In this document: piece after piece, positions 47,641 through 58,945 of the stretch
Position numbering within the stretch: position 1 is the stretch's first letter
Layout: each line of letters starts with the position of its first letter
Source: Ipomoea triloba
Lineage: Eukaryota; Streptophyta; Magnoliopsida; Solanales; Convolvulaceae
DNA: 64,000 nucleotides
Direction of reading: 5' to 3'
Assembly: GCF_003576645.1 (NCBI RefSeq)
Contig: NC_044925.1
Coordinates: forward strand, 7,206,310 to 7,270,309
Position numbers and translations under genes: made by a program
The notes under the pieces: generated by a model
What the model saw: the letters and a program-made list of their open reading frames with translations, nothing else
Told to the model about the DNA's origin: nothing
Database searches by the model: none

Positions 47641-47782
47641 CGTTAGATTACATAAATAATAATATTATTAAATTTTTTTCGGTGGACCTTTCTTTCAACA
47701 CTTTTATTACATCATTATCTTTTAGTTGAAAATTCTAAAGATTTTGGCAATTCTACACCTAAAGGTTTTTACTATTAAGACA

Positions 47783-47957
47783 ATGGGCTAGCTCAAGTGG
47801 AATAAGGTCTCGTTGTGGAGAAAAATTTTGGGAGAACTTGGGTTCGATTTTTACAAGTGATGATTCCCTCTGGGCCAGCTTTCGTGCCTCTCGGAGCGAA
47901 CGTGGGTGTATCCGAATCGTCAAATAGATAGAGAAAGACCCTATAGAATTACCAAAA
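47783..47957 (+). mobile_element. tRNA-type SINE with ~20-bp target duplication
   Basis: A box-like TAGCTCAAGTGG and B box GGGTTCGAT lie in the 5' half, as in tRNA-derived SINEs; the 3' end is CCAAAAAAA. It is flanked by AAAGGTTTTTACTATTAAGA at 47761 and a slightly diverged copy at 47958-47978. Confidence 0.85.
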
Positions 47958-48271
47958 AAAGGTTTTTATTATTAGACATGGTTATTTATTCCCTAATTGA
48001 ATTGTAAGTATTTTTTAATAAGTGGATAATTAACTTGAAAATGTAAGACTACTTTATCATACCTGATAAGATTTCAACAATATGAGGCTATGCATATGTA
48101 ATCTTGACCGATATTCAAATATATTTATGAATACCTTATTATGTTTAAATAAATTTATTATGAATAATACAGTAGGATTAAATAAATAATATTTTGATAT
48201 CTTCAAACATTTTTAAATATTTAATTGTCTTCTTTATCAACTTAATTGAAATAGATGGTCAATTAATTGTC

Positions 48272-48415
48272 AAAGACCTTGTGGTCAAGCAGCATGAAAT
48301 GACTCTCCCAAATGGGAGGTCGGTCATAGGTTCGAGAACAGTGGCTTCAATAGGTTGAGAAAGTATAAATGGACAGATACTACATGTAACAGGGTCAATA
48401 TTACTCCCAAAAAAA
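48272..48415 (+). mobile_element. tRNA-type SINE, second family
   Basis: Starts near GACCTTGTGGTCAAGCAGCA, has a B box-like AGGTTCGAG, and ends in an A-rich tail (CCCAAAAAAAGA). Flanked by GTCAATTAATT on both sides. The start TTGTGGTCAAGTGGCAT recurs at 51611-51630. Confidence 0.7.
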
Positions 48416-50130
48416 GATTGTCAATTAATTTTTTTTTTAATATTTGAGAGATAGTAAATCACAATTCACCACATCTAATATTAGAAATAAAATAATTTTT
48501 TTTATTATAAATACATTAGATATGTTTAAATTTTAACATATTTTACATTAGTTGAAAATAATAATAAAAAATGTTTTTAGAGAGGGAGAGTGAAAATACT
48601 CTGTTATAATAAATACAATAGATATTCTCATTTTTAAAAGTAGCATACACTCATACTATCATATTACTAGTAATTCATTGTCATTGGGCACAACTCAACT
48701 TGTTAATTAATCCAAAATAAGTTTATAAGCTTTGTTATGCTAGCTAGTAAATGATATGACCAAAAAAAAGAGGCCTAGATTTAACTTTGTTGTGGACATT
48801 AATATACAAGCATTTTGAAGCCTTAAATTGAGTCACATCTCGTGATTTACATCCTCCACTAGTCTCTAGCGCTGGAACGAAGGTTCCAAACATATATAAT
48901 TCACTTTCAGTAATAATAATTCACTTCCTAATAAAGGCTATCCAAAAAATAATCGTACCGTATTTCTAAATAATTGCTTTAAAATATTAAAAAACAGTGC
49001 CAAATAAACTTTTAAGTTGACCAAATAGTTCAATTTGACATCTAACTAGTAAATTGTTTCACTGAGACTTCTTAAATCAATAAAAAATGTAATTAAATCA
49101 TAATAATACCTATTCATAAATTACTGTTAATTTAACACTAATTAAGTATCCACATATACTATTATTATAGACATACATTATAACAATGACTTGACATAGA
49201 CAAATAATTTTATACAAAATTTTTAAAAATAAATCTTCATATAAAAACCAACCACAATAATAGAGCCATAGCAAACTCCGGCGAGCATTGAAATGAATAA
49301 CTATTATTATATTGAAATATTTAATTATAATGAATATGTTTGTATTGTAATAGCATTAAATTTACATAAATAAAGCATATTAGTATAGTTACCAGAACAA
49401 AAACCCAATTAATTATTTTATACGTAATAGGTGCAAATATGTTATCAAAAACAAAATTTTCCATTTTCTGTCCCCACACAACTTTGGACGTCAGTGCACG
49501 CATTTACTCAATATTGTGAAACCCATTTTATTACGCCAAAACATAAAATAATAGTCATGCACACAATTGTCTTTTACTATGCACACAGCAATATAGTGGC
49601 ACACATATGTGCACTAACGCTCATTCGTGTGTGCACGGATACTATTTGTGATACGACAATTTCCAGTCGGCGTCCTAATATCTCATTCAAATTGGGTTCT
49701 AAACTCAACCTATTCATCCTCTTTTATTTATTCACAATGCAAACAATATAATATCCCAAAGTTTTGCCTAATATCTCATTCACAATGCAAACAACGTATT
49801 CATTACATGTGTTCGTCGTCTCCATGTTGACAGTAGCGGCTTAGATCTCTTCACGCCTCCACGCAATCTGTTTGTGCTTGTGTTTTCCAATTACAAATGA
49901 AAGAGTAAAATCCTACTATAATTACAATTCCTAAATTTGTGCTTAATATCAGTAATAAATATAATCCATGATTAAAATTTGATTGTATTGTCGTTATTGC
50001 CCTTCTTTTAATAACATGGCTAACTTAATTCCTATGATATGTCTAAATCTAATCCGTCCATATGCTCTAATCCTATGATCCAAATTTGTCCACACTTTTT
50101 ATTTTAAGGGCGTTTGCATCTGAATGCAAC
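48416..50130. other. AT-rich intergenic DNA
   Basis: No gene or transposon terminus was recognised. Short open frames here show no known domain. Confidence 0.5.

Positions 50131-50131
<1 letters not shown>

Positions 50132-50176
<45 letters not shown>
50132..50176. repeat. (AT)n microsatellite
   Basis: About 45 bp of AT repeat. Confidence 0.95.
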
Positions 50177-50179
<3 letters not shown>

Positions 50180-50219
50180 ATAATTAATAAATCCAATTAT
50201 TCAATCACCAACATTTAAC

Positions 50220-50368
50220 CAGCACGCACGGGTGGATAATTAATAAATTAATTAATAAATTAAATTAATAAATAAATAAAATAACTGATTTTACTAAAAT
50301 GCCACTAACTTTGGGCGGGAAAGTTTGGAAGGAGGATAATGTTTTTATATATAGTATAGATTGGTGGT
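50220..50368 (-). mobile_element. Helitron 5' terminal fragment
   Basis: GGGCGGGAAAGTTTGGAAGG then GATAATGTTTTTATATATAG and TATAGA: read on the minus strand it begins TCTATACTATATATAAAAAC, matching the Helitron 5' ends at 31800 and in the 29130-30333 array. GCACGCACGGGTGG near 50222 may be a 3' hairpin relic, which would make this a ~150-bp minimal copy. Confidence 0.55.
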
Positions 50369-51122
50369 TTGATTAATTAAAAATTGCAACGACCGCGTGT
50401 GAAGCAGAATTAATAGGTAGAATAATTAGTCCAATGGGGTGGGGCACGCGCAGATTAGTCACAATTCATTTCACGAAAGAAGCATGAAACAATTAATTAA
50501 TTAATTTAATTTAAATAAATTTTTTTTTTAAAAAAGGGATGGAGACACATTATTATATAGTGTGCATGAAATTTCAGTCTGTCCCCCTCCAAATCATTAT
50601 CCGACATTCTTATGCACATGTACTATTTCAATTGGAAAAACCAAAATACTATAATTACTTTATTAATTAAAAAATACTTTTAAAAACTAAATAAAAGATG
50701 AAAATAAGTTTACTTTAAAAAAAATTAGAGAAAGAAAAACTAAAGAAATTCATTGAAAAATATTTGAGTTTCATATGATAGGATTTAAGAATAGGTAAAT
50801 TTAAAAACTTTATGCCAGATGTGATTTTTCTTGCAAAGGCAATATGCAATGGATTAATTTTTAAAAGAACATTTGTCTGTGAAAAATATTTATTTTCCAT
50901 TTTTTGTATATATATTAAAATTGAAATAAAAAGAATATAATGAATTTTATTATTTTATCAAGAAGATAAAAGTTATGAGGTAAATTTAAAAGAATAAAAT
51001 ACCAGTATTCTACTATTTGTATCATTATTACTCATATGAATTTATTCACCACGTACGAAACAAAATAAATGAGATTACATACTCAACAAATAATTTCATG
51101 CAAAAACATCATTCACTCATAT
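50369..51122. other. AT-rich intergenic DNA
   Basis: No gene recognised; poly-A and poly-T runs and short chance frames only. Confidence 0.5.
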
Positions 51123-51142
51123 CAAGAAATTGGAAGTAGCTT

Positions 51143-51279
51143 GTCTGCAAGGACAGCCCATGTAGTAAGAGTGATCCATCTACGGTCAAGAGTTTGTAGG
51201 TTCGAACCTAAAACTCCTGAATTTGATCGAGCCGATCAACTGTGGATAACTTAGGGAGAGAAAAACAACCTTCTTAAAA
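51143..51279 (+). mobile_element. SINE with perfect 20-bp target duplication
   Basis: The 137-bp body contains a consensus pol III B box (GGTTCGAACCT) at about 51200-51210 and an upstream TGTAGTAAGAGTG that can serve as A box. It is flanked by a perfect 20-bp direct repeat, CAAGAAATTGGAAGTAGCTT, at 51123-51142 and 51280-51299. The perfect duplication indicates a fairly young insertion. Confidence 0.9.
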
Positions 51280-51607
51280 CAAGAAATTGGAAGTAGCTTT
51301 GTATATAAATATTTTGATTCGCCACACCCAACAAATGGACATATACTTTTTTTTTTGTCTTACCCACGTAACACATTAAAAGATATGTTTTCTCTCAAAA
51401 GATAAACAAGATAGTTGAACTGTACATTTATGTTTATATATAATAAATATGCTGAACATCAAATAATCATAAAAAAACTTATGCACTTCAAAGTTATTAT
51501 TCTTTGCACTCGTAGTATAACCTTGTGCACTTATAATATGAAATTTATACACCTGTAGTAGAGAACTTGCGCATTTGTAGTGTAAAATTTGTGCAGTTCG
51601 CCAAGGA

Positions 51608-51650
51608 CCTTGTGGTCAAGTGGCATCAAACCCTCCCCTCTATCAAAATA
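51608..51650 (+). mobile_element. Truncated SINE (same family as 48272)
   Basis: CCAAGGACCTTGTGGTCAAG and TGGCAT match the start of the SINE at 48272; the rest is missing. Confidence 0.55.
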
Positions 51651-52430
51651 CCATCCACCGCTTTTTTTAAAAAAATTCTCTTCATTCATAGGATCTAGAC
51701 CAAATTAAGATTTGAGATTTTACCTCATTTTTTATATCTCTTCTTTTTATTTGATCTAATACACACACACATATGGCTAATATCAAATGAGAACATGGTC
51801 TTCCGGTAAAAAGTAAGGACTGGTTTCAATCGTCCATCAATGTTCATTAATGGTTGAGAGTTTTAGTAAAAGAAATACGAGGTTAATTTTATAATTATTG
51901 GAAACTTTTACAAGCATGGTTCTTTTTATAATTATTGTAATTGTAAAATTGCGAAAGTGCATTGAACTTACGATTTGGATTTTAAAGTTTATGACTAAGC
52001 TTTGGTTTTATTTGGTACACGTTTTGTGTGCTCCAAAGGAAGAAATGAAACCATTACCTTCAAAAAGATTAAGTTTGTTCAAGAGGATAAGAGCAATTGA
52101 GAATCAATACTTAAGTGTTGGTGTCATAAGGCTTGAACCAACACATAGTGACATAGGGTATTCTTTACTTGTCGAGTGAACAAATCTTGAACTCTATAAA
52201 CATCAGATTTTGAACTAAATGTCATGCATACCTTCTAAAATTAGTACATTTCATGATATCGTACATAGATTGCCTAGAGAACATCATGAAGATCATGAGT
52301 GCTTTAGAAAGAAACCTGATATTTTTCATAGAAGGTGGCCAACCTTCTCACCCATGTAGGTGATCTCACACGTTTTGTCTCTTTACATACTCGAGATCAT
52401 TAAGAACATTTATTTTCAACCTCTTATTTT
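51651..52430. other. Unassigned AT-rich DNA
   Basis: A 93-codon open frame at 51898-52179 has no recognisable domain and is not called as a gene. Nothing else is identified. Confidence 0.4.
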
Positions 52431-52479
52431 TTAAGCAAAAAGATCCATTCAGCCTGTCTCATTAGTGCTATGGATCTTA

Positions 52480-53760
52480 CTTGTACACATGGGCAGTTGT
52501 GTACTCTTTGTGAATCTTTCCAAGCTTTGTTGACCACTATAGTGGTTACCATGAATTCTTCACCTCGCAGGTTTTAAACTTATTTCTCTTGACGTGTCAA
52601 GAACTACTCTCTTGGTGAGCCATTTAGTTAGAAGGTCTACAAGATTCTTCTCAAATCTTACATATTTCATCGTTATTACTCCATTCGTGAGTAATTGTCT
52701 CATAGTTCCATGTCTCACTCTAATGTCCCTTCTCTTGCCATTATAAATGCTATTTTTGGTAACATAGATGGCTAACTGTGAGTCACAATGTAAAGGCACT
52801 AGTGGAGCTGGCATTTTCCATTATGAAATATCAACTAATAAATTTTTCAGTCATTCAACTTCTTGCCCAGCTAGGTCTAAAACAATAAACTCATATTCCA
52901 TAGTGTATCTATCTATGCATATTTTCTTAGCAGATTTCCATGATATAGTAGCCCTGCACATAGTGAATATGTACCTACTTGTAGAACTCACTCCATCATT
53001 ATCGGTAATTTACATCACAATACGCTTATAATACAGAAAGATATCCCACAAAATGCAAACCCTGGTCCATTGTATCTTTTAGGTACCTTAACATCTACTT
53101 AAGAACATCTCAATGCTTTGTCCTACAATTATGGGTGTATCAGTTGAGTCTACTCACTACATATGCAATATTAGGTCTGTGTAGTTCATTAAAAACATCA
53201 CGCTTCCTATGATTTTAGCATACTCTCCTTGGGATACATAGCTCATATAATTCTTCCTTAGTATGATAGAATCATAGGGAATGTTAGCATACTTCTCATC
53301 AATGCTATTGAACTTTGTTAGAAGTTTCTCCGCATAGTGTGGTTGAGACAAAGAAAACCAGTTAGTAGTTTAGGTAACTTTCACACCTAATATTAACATT
53401 AGCTTCACTAAGATCTTTCATATCAAATTGGGAATAAAGAACCCTTTTGATTTCATTAATGCCATCAATGTGTGTGCTAAAATTAGTATATCAACATACA
53501 AACACATTATCACATAATTGCCATCAATGACTTTTTGAGTACACACATGAATATGATCCATTCACAATAAAATCGAAACTCAATATGATTTTATGAAATT
53601 TCTCATGCCACTATTTTGGGATTTGTTTCAGAACATATATAAAGATCACTACCACTATCATCACCTCATCTTATTCTGTTAGGTTAGCTTGAGGTTTGAA
53701 TAAGGTAAGCTTTGAAGTTGACTGCTCTGTCCACCGTTAGAGGGAAAAAGAGAATCCATT
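52480..53760 (-). pseudogene. copia reverse transcriptase and RNase H fragment
   Basis: Minus-strand blocks in order: WHEKFHKIILSFDFIVNGSY, VIMCLYVDILIL (the catalytic YVDD box reads YVDI, near 53490), MSQPHYAEKLLTKFNSIDEK, YAKIIGSVMFLMNYTDLILH, then LHCDSQLAIYVTKN, GKRRDIRVRHGTMRQLLTNG and VRFEKNLVDLLTKWLTKRVV of RNase H. Frameshifts lie between blocks and part of RNase H is missing. No LTRs were identified. It abuts the truncated FAR1-like gene at about 53760. Confidence 0.88.
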
Positions 53761-53779
53761 GAGTTATTTTTATCCCTCA

Positions 53780-55407
53780 TTAGAGGGAAAAAGAGAATCC
53801 AAACATCACATTCATACAATGGTGATTCATACCTACGAATGGACCACAAATAATATCATACCTATTGGTACGGTATGTTGTATCGCGTACCACCAAATCA
53901 CCAAACAACAAATAATCCGACTTCATTTGTGCATCCCTCCAAAAAAAACTACACAACCTTGCATCATCATCAACTTCGAAATCAAAAAAGAAATCAGACT
54001 CATTCGATTATCTCTTCCGAAAAATCTCAATCAAAGTGTTAGAGTCAGTCCCATCTAAATGCTTTACCGAATCTAACAACTGATCCTAGCAGTAAATCTA
54101 ATAAATGGTGAACCCCTTGACTGATGTTTTAAAATCCGAATACCATCAAATAATGAAACTCCACTCCTCTTCATATCTTTTAGGTATGTCAACTGATCAA
54201 CATAAACATTCCTATGCGACTTAAGCATATAACTTGCGAATGGCGGACACAACTCATGATTGTGCTCCTTTACATGTTTCGTAACAACCCGCTTCCCACT
54301 TGAATCTAAATCGAATTGACACATTGCATTACATCCACTCCGAGTATCTATCTTTGAATAACACTTATTAGCACTCTGTGGTCTTACTTTGAACCCATCC
54401 TTACAACAATGGAACTTTTTCATCTTCATAGTCCGAGTTCTAGGAAAATAATACTGTTTTCCCTTCCTAACACTAAATCCCATTCGAAATGCATAATCAT
54501 TATACATATCAAATGCTTCTTCAACTGAATAAATAGAATGTCCCACCAATTCTTGATTAACTGTGATTTATTAAAATGAACCTTCAATAAGTATACACTA
54601 ACTCTATCATACTAATTAGAGAAATCGATTGACACTATAGACATATTGATCTGATACTACAGTGTTTTTCAAAAGATACTACAGTGTTCTTCAAAAGATA
54701 CTAATGTAGACTGTAAATGTAACTAAGTATGATGCTCCTAAACAAAAAATGTAACTATAGTGTTCAAACTCAATGAACAAACAACGAAACATAAGAACCT
54801 GGAATAGATGAATCCTCCTCAATGACATCTGTAGAAGTACCACCATCTCCAGCAGAATGATTACAGCCATCTGTACAAACAAAAAACAATCAAAGCAAAA
54901 AAATAATAATATTATCAGCTGACACTACAACGAAACTAAAATGATACTACAGAGTAAACAAAATGAAACTACAAGGATATTAAACTGAAACTAATGTCAA
55001 ACGTTATCTATTGAAATTCACATGCTCTATAACGGATACTATAGTGTCAATAACTGAAACTACTTCAAAATCAAATTGATACTGACTATCATGATCCTGA
55101 GACAAATGCATAATTCAAATAAACACAAAAACACCATTAAGACCTGGAATGTCATCGTGATCACCATCAAAACTTGAAGAACGAACATTACATAAAATTA
55201 GTGAATCCGATTCAACACCAATCGAGGGATTATATTCAATTGCAAGGCATAAACATTTGAAAATATATAACCTAGAAATATAACATTATACAATCAAACG
55301 AGTAAACAAAGACACATACCATGAGATAATGAACTGTGATCTTCAACAATCAACGCATTCAAATCAATATCAGCAATAAGATTGCTTCTACCTAACATTT
55401 CTCCCAT
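53780..55407 (-). pseudogene. FAR1-like / Mutator-like transposase gene, 5' part
   Basis: Encodes the start of a FAR1/FHY3-type protein, a family derived from Mutator-like transposases. Likely exons on the minus strand: 55407-55320 (MGEMLGRSNLIADIDLNALI), about 55215-55142, about 54877-54812 (CNHSAGDGGTSTDVIEED), and from about 54563 onward. The FAR1 DNA-binding (WRKY-like zinc) domain is clear: SVEEAFDMYNDYAFRMGFSV, KFHCCKDGFKV, DTRSGCNAMCQFDL, VVTKHVKEHNHELCPP. After a TAG near 54070 the frame resumes with the start of the MULE transposase domain: FFWRDAQMKSDYLLFGDLVV, DTTYRTNRYDIICGPFVGMN. It ends at about 53780, so the DDE core is lost. It lies next to a MULE terminal repeat at 55590-55640. 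Confidence 0.85.
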
Positions 55408-55559
55408 AATTTGCAAAAATCGCGATGCACAAATGTAATCTCCTCTGCTCTCTGTGCGAACAAAAAAAACTCAAACGAACGGAAAAAGGAAACAAACAAA
55501 AGCTGAAAGACGAAAAATGGCTATCAGGGATAGTTAACGGCAACGTCTAAATCGCACCA

Positions 55560-55640
55560 TTAGGAAACAACAAAATGACGTCGTTTTTTCGCTTGGTCCA
55601 CAAAATATTGTGGACCACGGTCCATGATATAATTTGCGCC
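55560..55640. mobile_element. MULE terminal inverted repeat beside the FAR1-like gene
   Basis: Read on the minus strand from about 55640: GCGCAAATTATATCATGGAC, CGTGGTCCACAAT, and AAAACGACGTCATTTTG. This matches the left terminal repeat of the element at 15223-15815 in sequence and spacing. The partner end beyond 53780 was not found, consistent with truncation by the copia fragment. Confidence 0.8.
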
Positions 55641-55682
55641 CATTGTGGGTGATATATTGGAGGGATCCTTTTATAGTAACAT

Positions 55683-56249
55683 TAGTCATGACCACGGTTC
55701 GGTTCCGGTTCCGAACCGGCGGTTCCCGATTTCAAAATTGGCCGAACCGGAACCGAACCTTCCAAGNGTTCCCGATTTCAAAATTGGCCGAACCGGAACC
55801 GAACCTTCCAAGTATGGTTTGGAACCAGCGGTTCCGGTTTGAACCGCCGGTTCGAACCGGATTTTAAAAATATTTATTGGCAATTTTTTTAATTTTTAAA
55901 ATTGTCCAAATTCAACAATTAATATTTTTGTTGAAAAGTTTTCATACTAAAATGTGTTTAAAATAGTTATATTAAATATTTAAACTTCAAAGTTAAACTA
56001 TATTTTTTAAAAATTGTTATAGTTGAATTTTAAAATGTTTTTTAAAGTTTATACTTTAATCAAATAATAATTAAACTTTAACTAAATAATAAATAATAAT
56101 TAAATTTTTTTTTTATTTTCCAGTTTGGAACCGAAACTAGAACCTTATGGGTTCCGGATAAGGTTCCGGTTCTTAACCGGAACCTTATGGGTTCTGGTCC
56201 GGTTCCAACAGTGTACGCTTCGGTTCGAACCGAACCGTGGTCATCCCTA
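55683..56249. mobile_element. Non-autonomous hAT element with 8-bp target duplication
   Basis: Ends TAGTCATGACCACGGTTCGG and, inverted, TAGGGATGACCACGGTTCGG. Flanked by AGTAACAT (55675-55682 and 56250-56257). Subterminal repeats of GGTTCCGGTTC and GAACCGG. A single N at 55767 is followed by a repeat of the preceding 45 bp (55722-55766), probably an assembly artefact. It lies ~40 bp outside the MULE terminal repeat. Confidence 0.95.
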
Positions 56250-56257
56250 AGTAACAT

Positions 56258-58278
56258 TGGGTGAATAGAGACCGCAATAAGACAAATTATCCATGTCCAC
56301 AAATGTTGTAAATTGACCTTGACCATATATGGGAATTTCTCAAAGGAAATATTATAGGGCACAAAATATTAAAGCAATATTAATGAGCAGGTTTGATTTG
56401 GTTTGTTCCATCGTGTGCTGAAGACGACTAGCATTATCAACATACGTGTCTCTAGATTTGTTAAAATTTTTAAAAAACTTCTTAATTATAGGTAAGCTTT
56501 TTATTGATATATTTTTATACATTAATTTTATTTATAAAAAAAAAAAAGAAGAGAACAATAAATTTAGGAGAAAAACAAAGAATGCAGGCTTGAGTTCATG
56601 TTATTACATGCATCATGGTCAATGATTTACGAGAAAATTCGCAGCTGCTACCCAAATGTGTGCTCTGGGTGAAACTTGTCTTGTGATCTTAGCTAACAAA
56701 TGATCACAAGAAGATAAACCAATCTAAGTTGTCTTAAGAGTTGAACTTGAAACCTTGTGGTTACAAAAGTTATATGTCCAACCAACTTGATAGGAGTTGC
56801 CCCATATTTACCATATTTGAATCTTAGCTTATAATAGTTAAAATTCTCTTTATTAAAACAAATCATTTTTCCCTCAATTAATTATATATAATCAGTTATA
56901 CATCCAATAATCTTTAGTTTTTCCTCTACTACCAATATAAGTTTAGTTTTCATTTGATAATAATTTTTAAAATAAGGATTGATGAATAATAAAACGTTTT
57001 TTTTAGTATCAGTTGCTGTACTCATCATTGCATATATTTCAAAGCTACTCGGATTCTCCAATTAAAAACTGGCATAGAATATGTTATGAAATGTTGCCTT
57101 TTTTTCCAACAAGCTGTACACTTTTACCCCATTTTTATACCCTAATCATGATTGATCAAAACTTTTATTTAAAAAAAAAAAAAAGCCTTACAACTTCTAA
57201 CACTAGTATCAATCAATCACGTAATAAGTGTTAAAAATAGAACAAATATGGAGACAGCTAATGCATATATAACTTAATTTGTTTAATAAAACTAATTAGT
57301 TTACTATGCATTGTTAATTAGGTCAAATTACAGCATAAGTCATACATAAAATGCTCAACTACAACACTTAAGCTTGCATGGGCGAGAAGTTTTTGATTTC
57401 TTATACATTATTATATTGAGAGGGCTCCAAAACGAGGGCAAATGTTTAAAGAAGGACGATATGCCTTGAGGTCATTTGCCGAACTTAATTGAAATATGCA
57501 AATCAAATGACACAACAATGCGATGTCTTTGTGGTTAATGTTTTCTGAGAGCACAATAGGGTAACAGACAAACTTTTATCTCCATTATATGCCGAGAATT
57601 GATAATTAAGTACTTTCCCTCCATTGCTCCAACAAATTCTTGTAGAGGACTATACTAGTTTCTCTTGGCTGAAGAGAGTGACAAATTTTAAAATACGATT
57701 GACTAAGCTTCTCCTCAACTTAGAAGTGGCTTCCAATTTTTTGATTAAAAAGTATAAATAAAATTATTAAAATACTGAAAATGTACAATGACTATTAATT
57801 ACTATTACTATAAATAATACGGAGTAAGAGACAGTTATATTTTTTTTAATAAATTTAATAGTAATTATTTAAAAAATATAACTACCACTTTTTATTTATT
57901 ATTTATAATAATATGGTGTCTTTTCATCATTAACAAATTTCTCAACAAGTATATTGTGAAAATCATTAATTCTATTAAAAAAATTCATTGATTTAAAGGA
58001 AAAAGTTATTATGTTGGTACAAAAATAATGTGTAGAAGGGACCCACCCAGTACGTGTACGTGACATTTGGATAGGAATCCGCGTGCCTTGCGCTTTTGGA
58101 CTTCTTTTTACCGGCTAATAAATGATTTGAGGCAAGGGGGCATTCATTATTAAAGGGCCAAGAGGTGGTGTAAAAGAGAAGCAATACAATATGGTTTTAG
58201 AATAGGAAACACATGGTTTTAATGATGTTTGACCTATACTGCATGCCCCCCCCGCCCCAATTATATTGTTTTAAACGG
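56258..58278. other. Intergenic AT-rich DNA
   Basis: No gene recognised. Contains poly-A runs near 56540 and 57170. Confidence 0.5.
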
Positions 58279-58279
58279 T

Positions 58280-58781
58280 TAGGAGTGTTTAGTTCACGGA
58301 ATGTTATATTACCTTAAGAAATATTAGATTACTGAGAATATTAAATTCTTGTGTTTGGTTTAAAACTGAGATATGCAATATAAATTTGTTTGGTTGAAGA
58401 GTTGTTTTTTTATGTAATGTTAATTATTTTACTTGAATACCATTAACCTATTTTTATGTATTTTGATAAATATAAGGCAATAGACAATAGTAAAATATTT
58501 AGGAATTAAATGATTTAAAATTAATTAACTAAGAGCTTGAACAACAATTAACTAAGACAATGGATTAAAATGACAAAATTAGCAATAAAATAAGAAAATG
58601 TGAGAATACCTAAGAAAGGAGAGGGTATCTCACATTCCTTTGCAATAGTTAAAAACTTTATGTGAAGGTTATGTTACATTCTCAAGAGAAATTGTATAAC
58701 TTGAATCAAACATTAGAATCTTATATTTCAATGCAAATATAACCTTGATTATCTTACATAACTTGAACCAAACACCCCTAA
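58280..58781. mobile_element. MITE with TTAGGRGTGTTTRGTTCA ends
   Basis: Left TTAGGAGTGTTTAGTTCACG and, inverted from the right, TTAGGGGTGTTTGGTTCAAG. About 500 bp, AT-rich, non-coding, with internal inverted text (TATTACCTTAAG, TTACATAACTTG). The target duplication could not be fixed, so the superfamily is open. Confidence 0.7.
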
Positions 58782-58786
58782 TACTT

Positions 58787-58926
58787 TGTTTGATAACTAC
58801 TGACTCTGTTACAATGTAGTATCTGTGCATAACTACTTTCTCAACCTACTAAAGCACAAAGAGTCAACAGTTGCCTACACTGAAACTCGAACCCACTTCC
58901 TTCCCTGTGGGAGTGTAAACCGGGTG
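58787..58926 (-). mobile_element. SINE inserted at the end of a MITE, 19-bp target duplication
   Basis: Flanked by CCAAACACCCCTAATACTT at 58768-58786 and 58927-58945. On the minus strand the body has TTTACACTCCCAC and a B box-like GTGGGTTCGAGTTTC. The duplicated target is the right terminus of the MITE at 58280-58781, so the SINE is the younger insertion. Confidence 0.82.
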
Positions 58927-58945
58927 CCAAACACCCCTAATACTT

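Noticed and set aside
51898..52179. 93-codon frame with a hydrophobic start
   Set aside because: AT-rich, no recognisable family, no supporting splice or neighbour evidence.
54073..55407. Domesticated FAR1/FHY3 transcription factor gene
   Set aside because: It is truncated, carries stops, and sits next to a MULE terminal repeat, so a transposon gene is the simpler reading.
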